A stretch of DNA of 64,000 nucleotides from positions 132,687,741 through 132,751,740 of the forward strand of contig CM041465.1 in NCBI GenBank assembly GCA_023213395.1, in the 5' to 3' direction. Below are positions 1-12,284 of the stretch, in pieces. This stretch comes from Cycas panzhihuaensis (Eukaryota > Cycadophyta). The position numbers and the translations under genes were made by a program. Below the pieces are notes generated by a model. The model made no database searches and was not told the origin of the DNA. It was given only the letters and a program-made list of their open reading frames with translations. How positions within the stretch are numbered: the stretch's first letter is position 1; each line of letters begins with the position of its first letter.

Positions 1-1499
1 GGGTAGGAGATTTATTTAATTATTTACTTTTATTTTATTTCTATTTAGATGATAATAAATAGCTTCATAAAGTCTTGTGAGCAATTAGGAGCTATTAGGA
101 ATAATGAGTGTTTCATTTTTTTTTAATGGCACAAAATCATACTTTAATACCATTTGTAATAATACTAATAGATCAATACCATAGTTTTATAACTATTCTT
201 AGACAATTAAAGAGAGCTATTGTCCAAAGATTATATAGAACTACCTTAAAATAAGTTTGAAGGTAATTGGTATTTAATTAATAATGCCAAGATGAAAATT
301 TTATAATCACTTTATATATTTACATGTATATGATGTATTTTCATAAATGGGTATAACACATTAAGTGCACCTTTTAATAATTAATAATAATTAATTATTA
401 AGCAAGGTTATACTAATCCCCTATGTTCCCCACCTAAAATAATTTAGGTTTTAGCCTACCAATCCTTAAGATGCAAACCATTATGGAGCTACATTTAGGA
501 TCTACCATTTAGAAATTAGAGAACATACTATCTCATTAAACATAGAACACTCTCTATGAAAAACTTGGGGCAAAAATATAGCAAACTTTCTAAATAAATC
601 AAGGATCTTCAATAAGCTACAATGGTGGTTACATCCCTATAAGCAGGCAATAAATAATCTCTTAGCAAACATGTACAACCTATAAAAAATTATAAATAGA
701 ATCCTTCTTCCTAAAAAGAAGGAAGGCACATGAGGAGAATATTAGAATTTGGAAGAAGAAATCCCAACAAAGGAATCCAAGAAGATAAAAGGATTAATTA
801 TTACGAATGCATAGATTCATTTTAAATGTTTTGAACTAAATGATTACTAGGGCATATGCATGTAGCCAACCAAGGTATAGACATACTATAACATCCATCC
901 TTACTAAAAAATAGAGAAAATATTGTCTACATCTTTGTATTTAAGCAAGAGAGTATTATATTAATTCACATAGTGGCACCAAGACTATGAGTATACAATG
1001 AATTTTAACTAGCCTATCTTTTAAACTATAAATTATAAATAATATAAAGATATATGGGATTAAGATTTTTACTCGAGACTTCATAAGTTGTAACAATTAG
1101 GATTATTGCAATAATACACAAAAAATTACTGAATTTGAAATTTTTTTTTCATAATCACATAAGTAAGAAACTCTGATTAGAAATATGTCTAGGATGCTTA
1201 AAAGAAATATTTGACTCAAATTAAAATACTTAATAATTCCTAATCTTAGGTCGACAATGGTATGGGATTTTGGAAGTTGAGTTTAGGTAAAATCTTAAGA
1301 TGTTATAACCGAAAAGGGATTATAAGAATTATAAGGGTGCCTTATGAGTAATTTCTACATCATATGTCCTAAGACTCATCCAAAAGGTAGATGTTATATT
1401 AAAAGAAAAGCATCTTAAACAAGGTACATATTTCAAGTATGGATAGAAATAAAGCAAGGACCATCCATGCCCCCTCATCAGTCCACCCTAAAAATTATA
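1..1499. other. Unannotated AT-rich sequence
   Basis: I see no gene, LTR pair or RNA gene here. The stretch lies just upstream of a plus-strand gypsy relic and may include its decayed gag and leader, but no gag motif could be read through the stops. Confidence 0.4.
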
Positions 1500-2945
1500 T
1501 ATAATAGAGAATGATTAGCCCATAAAGGAAGAGGAAATGGTATGATGACTAATAAATCATTGAATACCTTACCTTAAAGGAAGAACATGATACCTTAGTA
1601 GTGGAGATCTGACTACAAGCAAATATAAGGGTCCTAATATCACCTCAAATCTTATGATCAAGGGAATGATAAAAAACACTAAGGTAATAATCATAATTAA
1701 TGGTGTTAGTACACATAATTTTATTGCCCAATAAATGACTAAGAAGATAAGACTTCACATGGTGCTACTTAAGTAGTTCTAAGTAGCCATAATAGGAGGA
1801 AAGGATATGCAATGTAGTAGGATTTACTAAAGGGTTTCCTTGTTAATGATTGATTTTACACTATAAGCATCAATGTTTGTAATGATAGCATATGGGGTTG
1901 CAATCATACTAGGACTAAAATGGTTAAGAACTTTGGCCTTAATTATGATAAACTATAATAAGTTATTTATGAAATTCAAGTAAAAGAGAAAGAAATACAT
2001 ATTGTAAGCTCCATCCATGTCACCTAAAAAGGAGTAGTCCTCATAATGCATGGAAAAAATATTTAAAACTTGAGTTTTAAGATATGCCATTAATTTTTAT
2101 ATAGTAAAAGAAGAGAAAAATATTCACCTATAGATGAAATTATTATTATAGGAATTCTTAAGAGTTTTTAAAGAACTTCTTAAGGCCTTGCCTTTGGATA
2201 GAAGGATAGAGCACATGATTGAGCTAAAATTAAGGATAGTAGTAATTAATGTACAACCCTATCAATACCCTCACCATCATAAGGTGGTCTTAGAAAATTT
2301 AACTTAATGATGACTAGAGTAAGGTGCAATTATACCTAATAAAAGTCCTTCCATGGCCCAAATCATCTTATTACCTAAGAATGATGGATATTTTAAAATC
2401 TATATCGATTATAGACCTCTAAATAAGGCTACTATAAAAATTTAGTTTTTGATCCCATGCATTGATATAAATGAGTTATATAGAGCTTGGCTTTTTATAA
2501 AAATTAACTCAAGATCGGGATATTATAAAATACAAGCAAGAGTGTAAGACATGACAAAAATGGCTTTCCACATATATAAAAGACATTATGAGTTCAAAGT
2601 TATACCATTTAAATTGATAAATATACAACCTACCTTTTTGGCCATTATGAATAAGGTATTTCAAGCATATCTTTGTAAATTTATGTTAGTCTCTTTGATG
2701 ATATGTTAATCTATAAAAAGATATAGGAAGAGCACCTATATCATGTTAGGAAAGTTTTTTAAACACTCTAAGATAATACCCTTTTTTCCAATCAAGTTAA
2801 GTACACCTTTGGAAGATAGAAGGTGGAATACCCATGTTACATCATGTTTAGGGAAAGTATCAAAATAAATCCAAAGAAAATTTAGGCAATATTAGACTTG
2901 TCTACTTTAACAAATGTAATAAAGGTTGAAGGTTTTTTGTTAATG
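1500..2945 (+). pseudogene. Ty3/gypsy pol relic: protease to reverse transcriptase
   Basis: Broken polyprotein of a Ty3/gypsy retrotransposon. Near 1684-1731 the frame reads IIIINGVSTHNFIAQ, matching the gypsy aspartic protease motif (usually ID-G-STHNFI) with the catalytic Asp replaced by Asn. Next come AIIGGKDMQC and ILGLKWLRTL, the usual protease-RT linker. From 2161 the RT is clear: LPLDRRIEHMIELK, YQYPHHHK, PKNDGYFKIYIDYRPLNKAT, then SRSGYYKIQ and MTKMAFHIYKRHYEF. A frameshift near 2692 is needed to reach the catalytic FDDMLIY box (usually F.DDIL.Y), and another near 2830 to reach KVEYPCYIM. At least six in-frame stops are present. It fades at about 2945 before RNase H and integrase. No LTRs were found, so it is a fragment. 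Confidence 0.88.
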
Positions 2946-4201
2946 CATACATTATGTTTAGGTTTCTTTAGGTCCTTGGGATGCTTTTCCCCTTTATGGT
3001 TTACCTTTGTAAAACTCATGTTTGGTGGGGTCATTTATAATTAAATGTTAAAGGGCCTTAATTCATTATGTAATTAAAAATGGAGTTAGGTATTCTCATT
3101 CCTTTCATTTTCTAAATAACCAAACAAACATACCAACCAAATGTAATGTATAAATATTACATAATTTAAATAAAATATGTTAGACTTAAGACTTTTAGAT
3201 GGAGGTATATACTATATAATTTAATAATTTTCTTCCTCTCTCATAATTCTTCTTAGTTTCTACAATTCACCTGCACACGTGATAAAGTAAAGTACTAATT
3301 AGTGCATACAATACATAAGATAATGATGGATTACTTCAAAGTAAATATACAAAGAAGAAAGATAAGATCATCAATAGTCAAAGCAATCCTAAGTATGTAA
3401 TTAAGCTTTTCATTTAATAATTAAAAATCATAATAATAATAATGTCATACTCCTCTTAGTGGTGTTCTTTTAGTGTTTAAAATCCAATACCCATGCTAGC
3501 ATTATTTTATCATTACTTAATGCACATAAATATTCATCTTCATTTTCTTATGAATGATACTTATTATATAATCCATAAAATCTATCTTTAGTTTACCTAA
3601 TCTCGCTTATGAGTGAGGTCCTCTATATGATATTTGGCCAAATTTACTAGTTTGTATAGTAATTTTTTTATATACCATCTAATTGTGGATTTGTAATATA
3701 TTAAGTAAGCCATTTGATTCTCATTTAAATACAGCATGTTTCCTCTCATTTACTCTCTCTTTAGATGATTATCTATCTTGTTAATAATGAAATTATTTAT
3801 AAGATAAGGCATATTATTCATAAGTCTTTTGCTTAGGTTATATCCCATTAAGGTGTTTCTTAAGCATTTAATTAATATATATTTATAAAATGATTCACAC
3901 ATCTTCCTTCTCTCAGCTTAGTTGACTATTTGGATTATGCATACCATTAAAAATAAGTATGTTTTAGTCTGTGCTTTATATTGCCATCAGATCCATCTAA
4001 TTTCATGTTTAATACTAGTGTTTTATTTATTATGGATTATGTATATACTTGAAATTATTTGATCTATCTCAAATTATGCATGTGACTTATGTCCAATCTA
4101 TCCTAGTTTGTGTTTAATGACCTTACCCGATTCACCTCTTTTCTATGTAATAGTAGGGGTAGGTCTTTGTTCTTGGTAGAACCTCCTTTATGAATGATTC
4201 A

Positions 4202-4236
4202 TATAGATAGATAGATAGATAGATAGATAGAGATAT
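4202..4236. repeat. (ATAG)n microsatellite
   Basis: About eight uninterrupted tetranucleotide units of TAGA/ATAG followed by a GATATA tail. Confidence 0.95.
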
Positions 4237-4774
4237 ATTTATAATATCATTCCCAATTAGACATCATTATATAAGTAAGTGTAATGTTTGCAGATCGACT
4301 CAAGTGTAATGTCCTTCCTAACCTTCACTATTTTGCACTTTCCTTATATCTACACTCATGTGGAGGATCAAATTAATAACTAAAATTATAGTTGAGTGCA
4401 ACTAATCATAGAGGTCCAGTGAATGATGTTAGAGGAGGGAAGCAGCCCTTTGGAAACCTACAGAAAATTGAAATAATTACCTATCATTTCCCTTTCAAAC
4501 ATTACTTACTCATTGATATTTGTATGCATATATATTTGTTTTCAAAAACCATTTAATCTTTTATCAAGCATTTCTTAACATCATATGTATTTATCCATTT
4601 TCCCTTTCAATAATAATCTAAATATATTATAGTATAGATCATTTAAGATTTATTGAAGAGTACCATTTAATATTTCTTTGATTGTCCAATTAAAGAGTGT
4701 TTATTGTATTATATTGAATGTTTTGACCATTGAAAATATAATTCATTTTATAAATCCTTGATAAGTGAGTTTTA

Positions 4775-4860
4775 TGTAGTGATTAGGGGGTGTAGGTTAG
4801 GCCTTTAGTTAGTAACAGGTCACAAGTTTGAGTCTTACTCACACTTTCAAGAAGCATACA
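4775..4860 (+). repeat. Possible tRNA-derived SINE or tRNA relic
   Basis: The segment 4825-4835 (AGTTTGAGTCT) equals the RNA polymerase III B box GGTTCGAGTCC after three G-to-A or C-to-T transitions. An A-box-like string TGTAGGTTAGG lies about 35 bp upstream (4791-4801), a spacing normal for tRNA-related promoters. The downstream part is AT-rich without an obvious poly(A) end, and the cloverleaf cannot be closed. A decayed SINE head is more likely than a functional tRNA. Confidence 0.33.
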
Positions 4861-5680
4861 CACATTATTTTAGTTAGATTTTCTTTTTTATATATTTCAT
4901 TTATTTTTATATATAGCCCTTTCATATTTTTTATGTGATTTCATTTAATTTGGGGCATTATAATATCACATTTTTTTATTAAATTTTTAATTAATATTTG
5001 AGCAAATAATGTGTCAACTTCTATGCCTAAAGGGAAAAGTAGTTATTAAGCATGTTTTATATTGATTATGAATGACATGTGTTTGACATATCATAATGAC
5101 CCTTAAAACACTAAAAATAAAATCATTTTTTCTCATATTTGATTGCCATTAATGCATAAATATTTTATGAATAAAATTTATAAATGAAAGTCATTATTTC
5201 CTTTTTTATTTTTATCATTTAAAATATCAAATTTGAAATAAAATTTAAAATCATTAAACATGTTTAAGGTTTTCAAAAAATCATATGCTTACTTGATTAT
5301 CATGATGCAGGGTCAATGATAGGTACTTTTTTACTTTTTATATAGGTAATCATGGGATTTAGAGTCATTTTTATACATGTAAGAAAGGGGGATCCTAGGC
5401 ATTTACATCTTGTTATTTTCTCAGAATAAAAATAAACTAAGAGGGAAGGTCATCTACTATTTTTTAATGTAGTTCATTCCAATTTTAAATTAACCTAAAA
5501 GCTAAAGTTTAAATAATGAAATATTATTTTATTTAGTCATATTTCATATAGGCACATTGGGGATTTAATTTGCATAACATTTTTATTTAAATTTCATACT
5601 AACTCATGTAGGGGTTAAGGTGTACTTTGTTATTAAAAATAAATTATAAAAATATAAATACCAAAAATAAATAAATAAAT

Positions 5681-5697
5681 TCTCTCTCTCTCTTTCT

Positions 5698-5735
<38 letters not shown>
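5681..5735. repeat. Compound (TC)n-(TA)n-(CA)n microsatellite
   Basis: A TC-rich run (5681-5700) passes directly into 14 TA units (5701-5728) and then a short CA run. Confidence 0.95.
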
Positions 5736-5736
<1 letters not shown>

Positions 5737-6058
5737 ATTTCACAAGCATATACTCGATGAACTTAAGATTTGAAAGATCACCATTTCTACCTCTAACTTT
5801 TATTCACATTCATCACTTATTTGACATCTTGGGGTTGAAACTTTTGATGTAGCAAAAATTGAAATGAGACATTATCATTAAAGTGTTTTTTCTTCTTTGA
5901 TCTATCATCATCCCTGAGATCTCAAGTACATCCTAAGTATTTGTCAGGTCAAAATCCTACTCCACTACTCTTACCAAGACATTACTAAACTAAAACCCTC
6001 TATGCAAGTAAAGCCCCAATCATGCTAAACCCTCATCCAACTAAGGCTAATTTCCTAG

Positions 6059-6517
6059 TTTTAGAAAATTGAATTTCATAAAAATTAATATAATATTTAA
6101 TTAGTGGTCAAGTTATCATTATTTAATGTGAAAGGTTCTCACACACTAGTTAATTAGTTGATGTATTGGCATAAAACTATTGGTTGATATATGAGGTGAT
6201 GGATCTATAAATGTGTACACACATTAATTGAATAATTAAGTAAGAGAGAGCAAAGCTCTACCCTTCTCCTATGTTTTTTCCTTTTTATGATTTTTTATAT
6301 ATAAATATGGTGTCTCTTAATGATATATTTCTTATGTACGATATTGTGTTATATTGATATTTATATACTTCATTATTATGCTTAAATGCTTATCTTAAAT
6401 ACTTTATGAATTATTTATATTTCATTTATTTTTCATGACTAGTTATATATTGATGAATGATTCATATTTCTCTTAGTTCATTATATAATTTATCATCTTA
6501 TGTAATAAATTTTAATA
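6059..6517 (+). repeat. 5' LTR of element A
   Basis: It aligns along its length with the split 3' LTR (9262-9408 plus 16844-17157). Shared landmarks are ATTGAATTTCATAAA near the start and TATATAAATTTGGTGT-like sequence containing a TATA element near 6291-6310. The expected TG/CA ends have decayed to TT and TA. Confidence 0.88.
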
Positions 6518-6528
6518 TGGTATCAAAG
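6518..6528 (+). other. Primer-binding site of element A
   Basis: TGGTATCAAAG directly follows the LTR. It is complementary to the 3' end of initiator-Met tRNA, apart from one G-to-A change, and sets the element's direction. Confidence 0.85.
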
Positions 6529-9261
6529 TAAATAAAATATTAACTATGAAAAAAGTAGGGTTTTTTTTTTTAATCTTTATTTCCATTGTTATACTTTGTA
6601 TACATTTTTTTTTCTCTGTAATAGTGTCTTTATCCATGAGCTAATGAATGAACAATATTTTGTGGTGTTCTATGGATGAACAATGAGGGCTACTATGAAC
6701 TATGTCATAATGTTTAACTTTCTTTGTGTGACAACTTTAATACTAGCTCTTGTAATATATGCATAGGTCATCCTTAGATGGTGAAGATCAATACCATGTG
6801 TGTCTAGTCTTTAATCCGCTTCTTACTTTGTCATCATGCCCTTGATACATAATCATCTAAGTTCTATCTCATTAAATCAACTCTTGATATTATATTTGAG
6901 TTATATTTAATAGATATTTCTTTAACAAATATATATTATTCTTTATAGGAGAGAGGGTATCATGTAATCAATAAAAGATGTAATATATTAATAATGAAAG
7001 CTACATACAAAGTTTAAGAGCTAAGCATTTAATTTAATGGAAATGTTTATTTATTAAATTACTTACGAATATTATTTATATATGTAATTAGATATATGCC
7101 TAAAATATACAAGTTTATAAAGTTCATCCATAAATTGAGATCATCTAAGTAGAATCGATCACCCTATAAGAGCGAGATAAAGAGTTAACACTTTGTTAAT
7201 ATAAGTAAAACAATCATTAGTCTTATATAATATTAATATGCAATAAGCTAAAGAAGTAAAAATTAAGATGATATTTAGCCCTATTTAAAGGGCATTTTAA
7301 CAACAAAATAAAATGGTAATATGATGTATGCTTATATCAAGTTGCATGTTGTTGAGGCACAATATGAGTGTTTGAAGAGGCTTGAAGTAGGTATGAAATA
7401 ATAATGATTTTATCAAAGATACGTAATTTTAGAGGTGTGGATGACTGAATTTAGATAAAGAACCCATAGATTTAAGATGAGTAGGCCTATTCCATAATTT
7501 TGAGTAGTTATATTATATGTTTTAGAGTAAATTTATGAAATTTATAAGGGTTTGAATATTGACCTATTATCCATTATTGTCTATAGTATAAAAAATTTAT
7601 TATTGTAACTTCAATTAACCATAATTTTTACTACAGTTATCTATTTAATCTAAAATATTCTTATGTATTAAAATCTACTTTTGTTAAAAGTGGTTTTAGT
7701 TTAATTGGATGCCAAAAATAAAAGTTATTTGCATTTTAGTATCAAGTGCTATTATTGTCCCTAAAACATTTTTGATGATATAATGACACTATTTTAAGCA
7801 TAAGTTTTTCTATGAGATTATATTGCAGTGTCATCTAAACCATTAGGAAGAAAACTCAAAGACAGATAAAATGAGTAGTGATAAGCCATAGTTTAGATAT
7901 CACATCATAGAGATTTTAATTAGTAAATTTGGATAAGTTATTTTTGGCATGCTTACAAGTGAGTTTTTTTAGTAATTTAAGATATATTTTAGTATTTTTT
8001 AATATTTTTAAAGGTTCCTAAATATGTATCGACATAAATAGTTATATGATAATAAGTTTAGACATATGTTTGATTGAAAAAATGATAAAAAGAGACATTT
8101 AAGGCTCATTTATTATACATTATAGCTCAAAATTTAAGATGTAAAGTACATGAGAACATATTTGATAATGGATATTAATACATACACATGTTCAACTTGA
8201 TAATGATCCATCCCCTTAATGGATTAAATAAATTTGACATAGTATAGTGGCCATTACTAATCAAATGAATTTGACATAAATTGATAAAATCACCTAGCTT
8301 GGTACACAATGATCACCTAATTAAGTGAATGAATGAATAAATGAAAAACATAGAAGGACACCACCTGATATTTGATTGAGAGTTTGATTAAGTTATTATT
8401 TGGATGAATTTGTTTGATGAATAACTTACATGATATAATATGAGGAGAGGTCCCATATAATAATTATTTAATTAAAATTAACAATAATGGTTATAGGTTG
8501 TCTATAAAACTAAGTTCAATTATTAATAAGTCTAGTTAGTATATGTTTTTAGTTATAAATTCAATCACTACATATAAAAAGAGGTATGGAATATGTTTCA
8601 TATATTACCTTGTTGCAATGAGATTAATATGCCATGTCCATAGAGTTAATCGGTTTGATGAAATGATTATGAGAGATTAGTTGCTAAATAAAGTTATAAG
8701 GGTTACCTTGTCAAGAATTGTGTATGAAGCCAACATGTGGGTTTTTCTATATCTTGTAGGGAAAGAGGCAAGAGAAGATTCACAAGCTACTCTTATTATA
8801 ACATGTTTGTCTAATCATAATGTGTAGTTATTATTTATGAAGCTAATAAACTACATATAAGAAATACTTCCTAGATAACTAGTGATTATAGTATTTAGTT
8901 ACTTATGTATTTTAGTATATGGTTATTGTTTTATATGGATATCAATAAATTTAATTTGTTAGTAAGGTTGATAAGTTTATTTTATAGCTTATAGGTGCAA
9001 GATATGAAGCTTTTAACAAGAAAATTCATATCCCATGATAAGTTATAAGTTATATTTGATTAATGGTTTATAGATGGTGATATAAGAGAGATGATATGTT
9101 ATGTTGATGGCAAAAAAGGATTTACTTGTATGAGAATAAATAATAAAGATAAGTTTGATGATTAATATTTATAGATGATACAAGACGTATGATGAGCAGG
9201 TGATTTAGCTGGAAGATAAATATATTTAAAGAATTCCATAAATTAAATATTAAGGGGGGGT
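6529..9261 (+). other. Internal region of element A, no certain gene
   Basis: The region is dense with stops in all frames. The only coding-like trace is at the 3' end (about 9190-9280). There the frame AGDLAGR, stop, IYLKNSIN, stop, ILRGGC runs through the purine tract into the LTR, and the RGGC-stop ending resembles the polyprotein tail of some copia elements. No gag knuckle, protease, integrase or RT motif could be found. The purine tract TAAGGGGGGG is at 9251-9260. Confidence 0.5.
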
Positions 9262-9408
9262 TGTTAAAATATTGAATTTCATAAAAGTTGATGTAATATT
9301 TAATTAGTAGTTAAGTCATCATTGGTCGATGTGAACAATTATTACATATAAGTTTATTAGTTGATGTATTGACATAAAACTATTTATCAATACATGAGAT
9401 AACAAATA
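9262..9408 (+). repeat. 3' LTR of element A, first part
   Basis: It begins TGTTAAAATATTGAATTTC immediately after the purine tract and matches the first third of the 5' LTR. It is cut off by RLC-1. The last five bases, AAATA (9404-9408), are the left copy of the RLC-1 target duplication. Confidence 0.88.
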
Positions 9409-9706
9409 TAAAAAGAGTGGATCTATCCTTCATCTCTATGCACTAAACACAAAGGCAAACATAAGAGTAAAAGAAACTTGAGAGAAAGAGAGTAGCTCTT
9501 ACAAAATAGGGAGGTAAGAATGAGCCTCTTCCATTAAGCTTTTACTTTTATATTGAGAGAGGGAGCATTAGAGTTAGATGAAATGAAATTACACATAATG
9601 CACATAAAAGCGCATTTCACTTAAGTGATCTAATTTAAATTTCACTTAAGACCCTTTTTAGAAATAATCAACTAATGTAATGACCTTATGACATTAAACC
9701 ATTTCA
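9409..9706 (-). repeat. 3' LTR of RLC-1
   Basis: A 298-bp direct repeat of 16546-16843. The complement of the purine tract (CTCCCCCTT) follows at 9709-9717 on the plus strand. Confidence 0.93.
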
Positions 9707-9719
9707 ATCTCCCCCTTAA

Positions 9720-10309
9720 TGGTAAAAGGCCATTTCATCCTATTTTATTCTATCATGTGAGTTCTTCATTTGAGCCTCTTATAAAGCAAACTACTATGAT
9801 ATTTTTGTGGGAAACCCTCATAGGGAAGAAAACTCATAAATTTTGTAATCTACTAACCTAGATTAGGCGACTTTTTAAATGAAGCCAGATAGCTAATCAG
9901 TACAATGAATTTCATAGCTAAAATCTATGAGTCTCCATATACCATTTGGTCATCCCCCATGCCCTTTCAAGTTTTCATAGGTTTTGATTTTACAAAATGA
10001 TACAACCCTTATTCTTTCGCGCTTACAAGGGGTTTTCATGAAAGGGGTAAAGGAGAGATTTACTCTTGTCCTTCTACACCAATAAGGGGTTCTTACGAAT
10101 AAGACCAAGTATGATGGTCCTATTGTCATCTCCTTCAAAACTATTCAAACTTCACCTTCTTTAGTAATTCGGTAAAGATATTGACCATTAGATCTATTGT
10201 GGGGTAGTACTCTAGTTAAATTATGCTATCATAAACTAGTTCTCTAATCTTGTGAAATTGTGTACTTATATGTTTGGTACAATCATGAAATACAAAATTT
10301 TTAGCCATT
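9720..10309 (-). other. 3' untranslated region of RLC-1
   Basis: Between RNase H and the 3' LTR there is no readable protein. Near 9808-9840 the plus strand carries GTGGGAAACCCTCATAGGG, a string similar to one inside the LTRs of LARD-7 and RLC-4. It might be a fragment of another LTR. Confidence 0.45.
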
Positions 10310-11700
10310 TAGATTGTAGATTGATTATCTATATATAATCTAGTAGAACTTATTTGGGTGTCATTTAATGAATTCAATAATTTTCTAAGTCATATCACCT
10401 CCTTACTTGTCTCACAAGTAGTAAGATATTTAGCTCTAGTAGTTGAGTCTACAACTATCTTATGTCATCTAGATCTCCATGATATTGGTGTTGTTCCAAG
10501 AAATGTTATGTACCCAGACATAGATCTTCTTGTATCTTTATCTCCGATAAAGTCTAAGTTTGTATATGTATAAAGTTTAGATTCTACATTAGGTTCATAC
10601 AATAGACCATGTTTGTTGGTGGTCTTTAGGTACCTCAACACTTATATTACAGCTTGCCAATAATTTTGCTTAGGATTTATCATGAATATTATAAGAATAC
10701 TGATAAAGTGTATAATATCTAGCCTTATGTTGGTAGTATAGATGAGACTACCTACAAGTTACCTATAGGATGTTGCGTCAGCCTCTCTAATGTCACCATC
10801 AGCTAAGAGTTTAACATTAGGTTCCATAGGTGTAGCTATTGGTCAAGTACCTTTCAACTAAAACTTTGTCAAAAGATCATTGATGTATTTTTCTTAAGAG
10901 AGAAATATTTTACCATTTGAGTTACTTTAATTCCCAAGTAATATTTCATCAACCCGAGGTCAAACAATTCAAAAGTTTTAGCAAGGTCCTTTTTTAGCTA
11001 GCTAATTACCTGTTCACTATTTCTCGTTATTAGTATATCATCCACAAAGGTTAAGAGATAAGTGACTTTATCATTTTGGAACTTGATAAATAATGTTGCA
11101 TCAATATCTTGATAGTTATAAACCTCATATCCAAGTTGTATCATTCTTTTAGACAACTTGGTAAACCAAGCACGAGGGGCTTATTTTAGGCCATACAAGA
11201 ATTTTTAAGCCTATAAACCTTATGCTCCTGATTAACAATCTCATATCATTCTAGTTGAGCCATGTGAATTTCTTCTTTAAGATCCCCATTGAGAAATGTA
11301 GTCTTAACATCGAGTTGGTGGATTTTCCAACCATATTGAGCAGCCAAGGCTATAAGAGTTTTGATTGTAGGCCACTTAGTTGTAGGAGCAAAGATTTTAG
11401 TGTAGTCGATGCCTTCCCTTTACATGAATCCTTTTGCTACCAACCTAGTCTTCTATTTTTTTAGGGTGCCATGTGATCTGTACTTATTTTTGAACATCCA
11501 TTTATTTTGAACTACCTTTCTTCTAAGTGGTAGATCAAGAAGCTCCCATGTACCATTCTTAATAAGAGATTGGTACTCTTCATTTATATCGTTTCTCTAA
11601 GTTACATGCTTTAAATCTTCTTAGTACATTAGAGGTTCTTCATTAAGAGCAAGGTATAATTCTATTGGTTCAAGCTTAACAAAAAGTGATTCATGTATCC
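10310..11700 (-). pseudogene. RLC-1 reverse transcriptase and RNase H relic
   Basis: Copia RT and RNase H on the minus strand. RLVAKGF lies near 11450-11430, followed by IFAPTTKWPTIKTLIALAAQ, KIHQLDVKTTFLNGDLKEE and the catalytic box FVDDILI (FVDD at 11048-11037). RNase H follows with GSLIYTTNIRLDI, YTNLDFIGDKDTRRSMSGY, SWRSR and DSTTRAKYL, then LYIDNQS near 10320. Frameshifts separate the DVKTTFL and FVDD blocks, and several stops replace Gln or Trp. The active-site Asp pair is still present, but the frame cannot be translated. Confidence 0.88.
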
Positions 11701-12284
11701 TTGCTCTATGGGCATATCTAGTGTTAGTTTTGCCTATCTCATTTGGTCGCATATCCTTGTGTAGCTGGTAAGCTTCATGAAAACCTTAAGTTGAGAATGA
11801 GGTTTTCATTTCCATAGCCTCTTGGTCTTTGTTTTGATCCTAAAAAGGATCATGTGAAATATTTAGTATGGAGGAAGTTAATGATACTAGAGAAGATGGG
11901 CTAGCCACTGATGTTGGTGAAGATGGTCCTTTTGTTATGGCTTTGTCTTTGACAACTTGTTGTTTGTAAATGATGGTGTTAGATATGTACACATTAGATG
12001 GGAGTCACAGCTTATATCCTCTAGGGTTCTATTATCAAATTCTAGATTTTGAGTAACTATTGAGCATCTCCCCTCCTAAATTTTAGAATCTAGATATCAA
12101 ATTCAATGGTATCATTAAATCAATATGAAAGTATCTTAGAGTTAAGTCTAAGTAATTGATCTTCAATCTCTACAAAGATAACATCTCTAGTGATGATAAT
12201 TTTATATTGTAAAAGTATAAAAACCTTATATCCCTTTTTGTCCATAGGGTATTTGATAAATATGCCTTTAAGGGCTGTATCTTG

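Larger units (their letters stand above)
2946..6053. other. Unannotated AT-rich spacer
   Basis: No coding similarity is visible on either strand. It may contain the decayed 3' part of the gypsy element to its left. The only structures I can support are two microsatellites and a possible tRNA-derived relic, listed separately. The right end (6054-6058, CCTAG) is the target-site duplication of element A. Confidence 0.4.

Noticed and set aside
9950-10138. Short minus-strand open frame of 62 codons
   Set aside because: It lies in the RLC-1 3' untranslated region, has no domain pattern and is of chance length for this composition.
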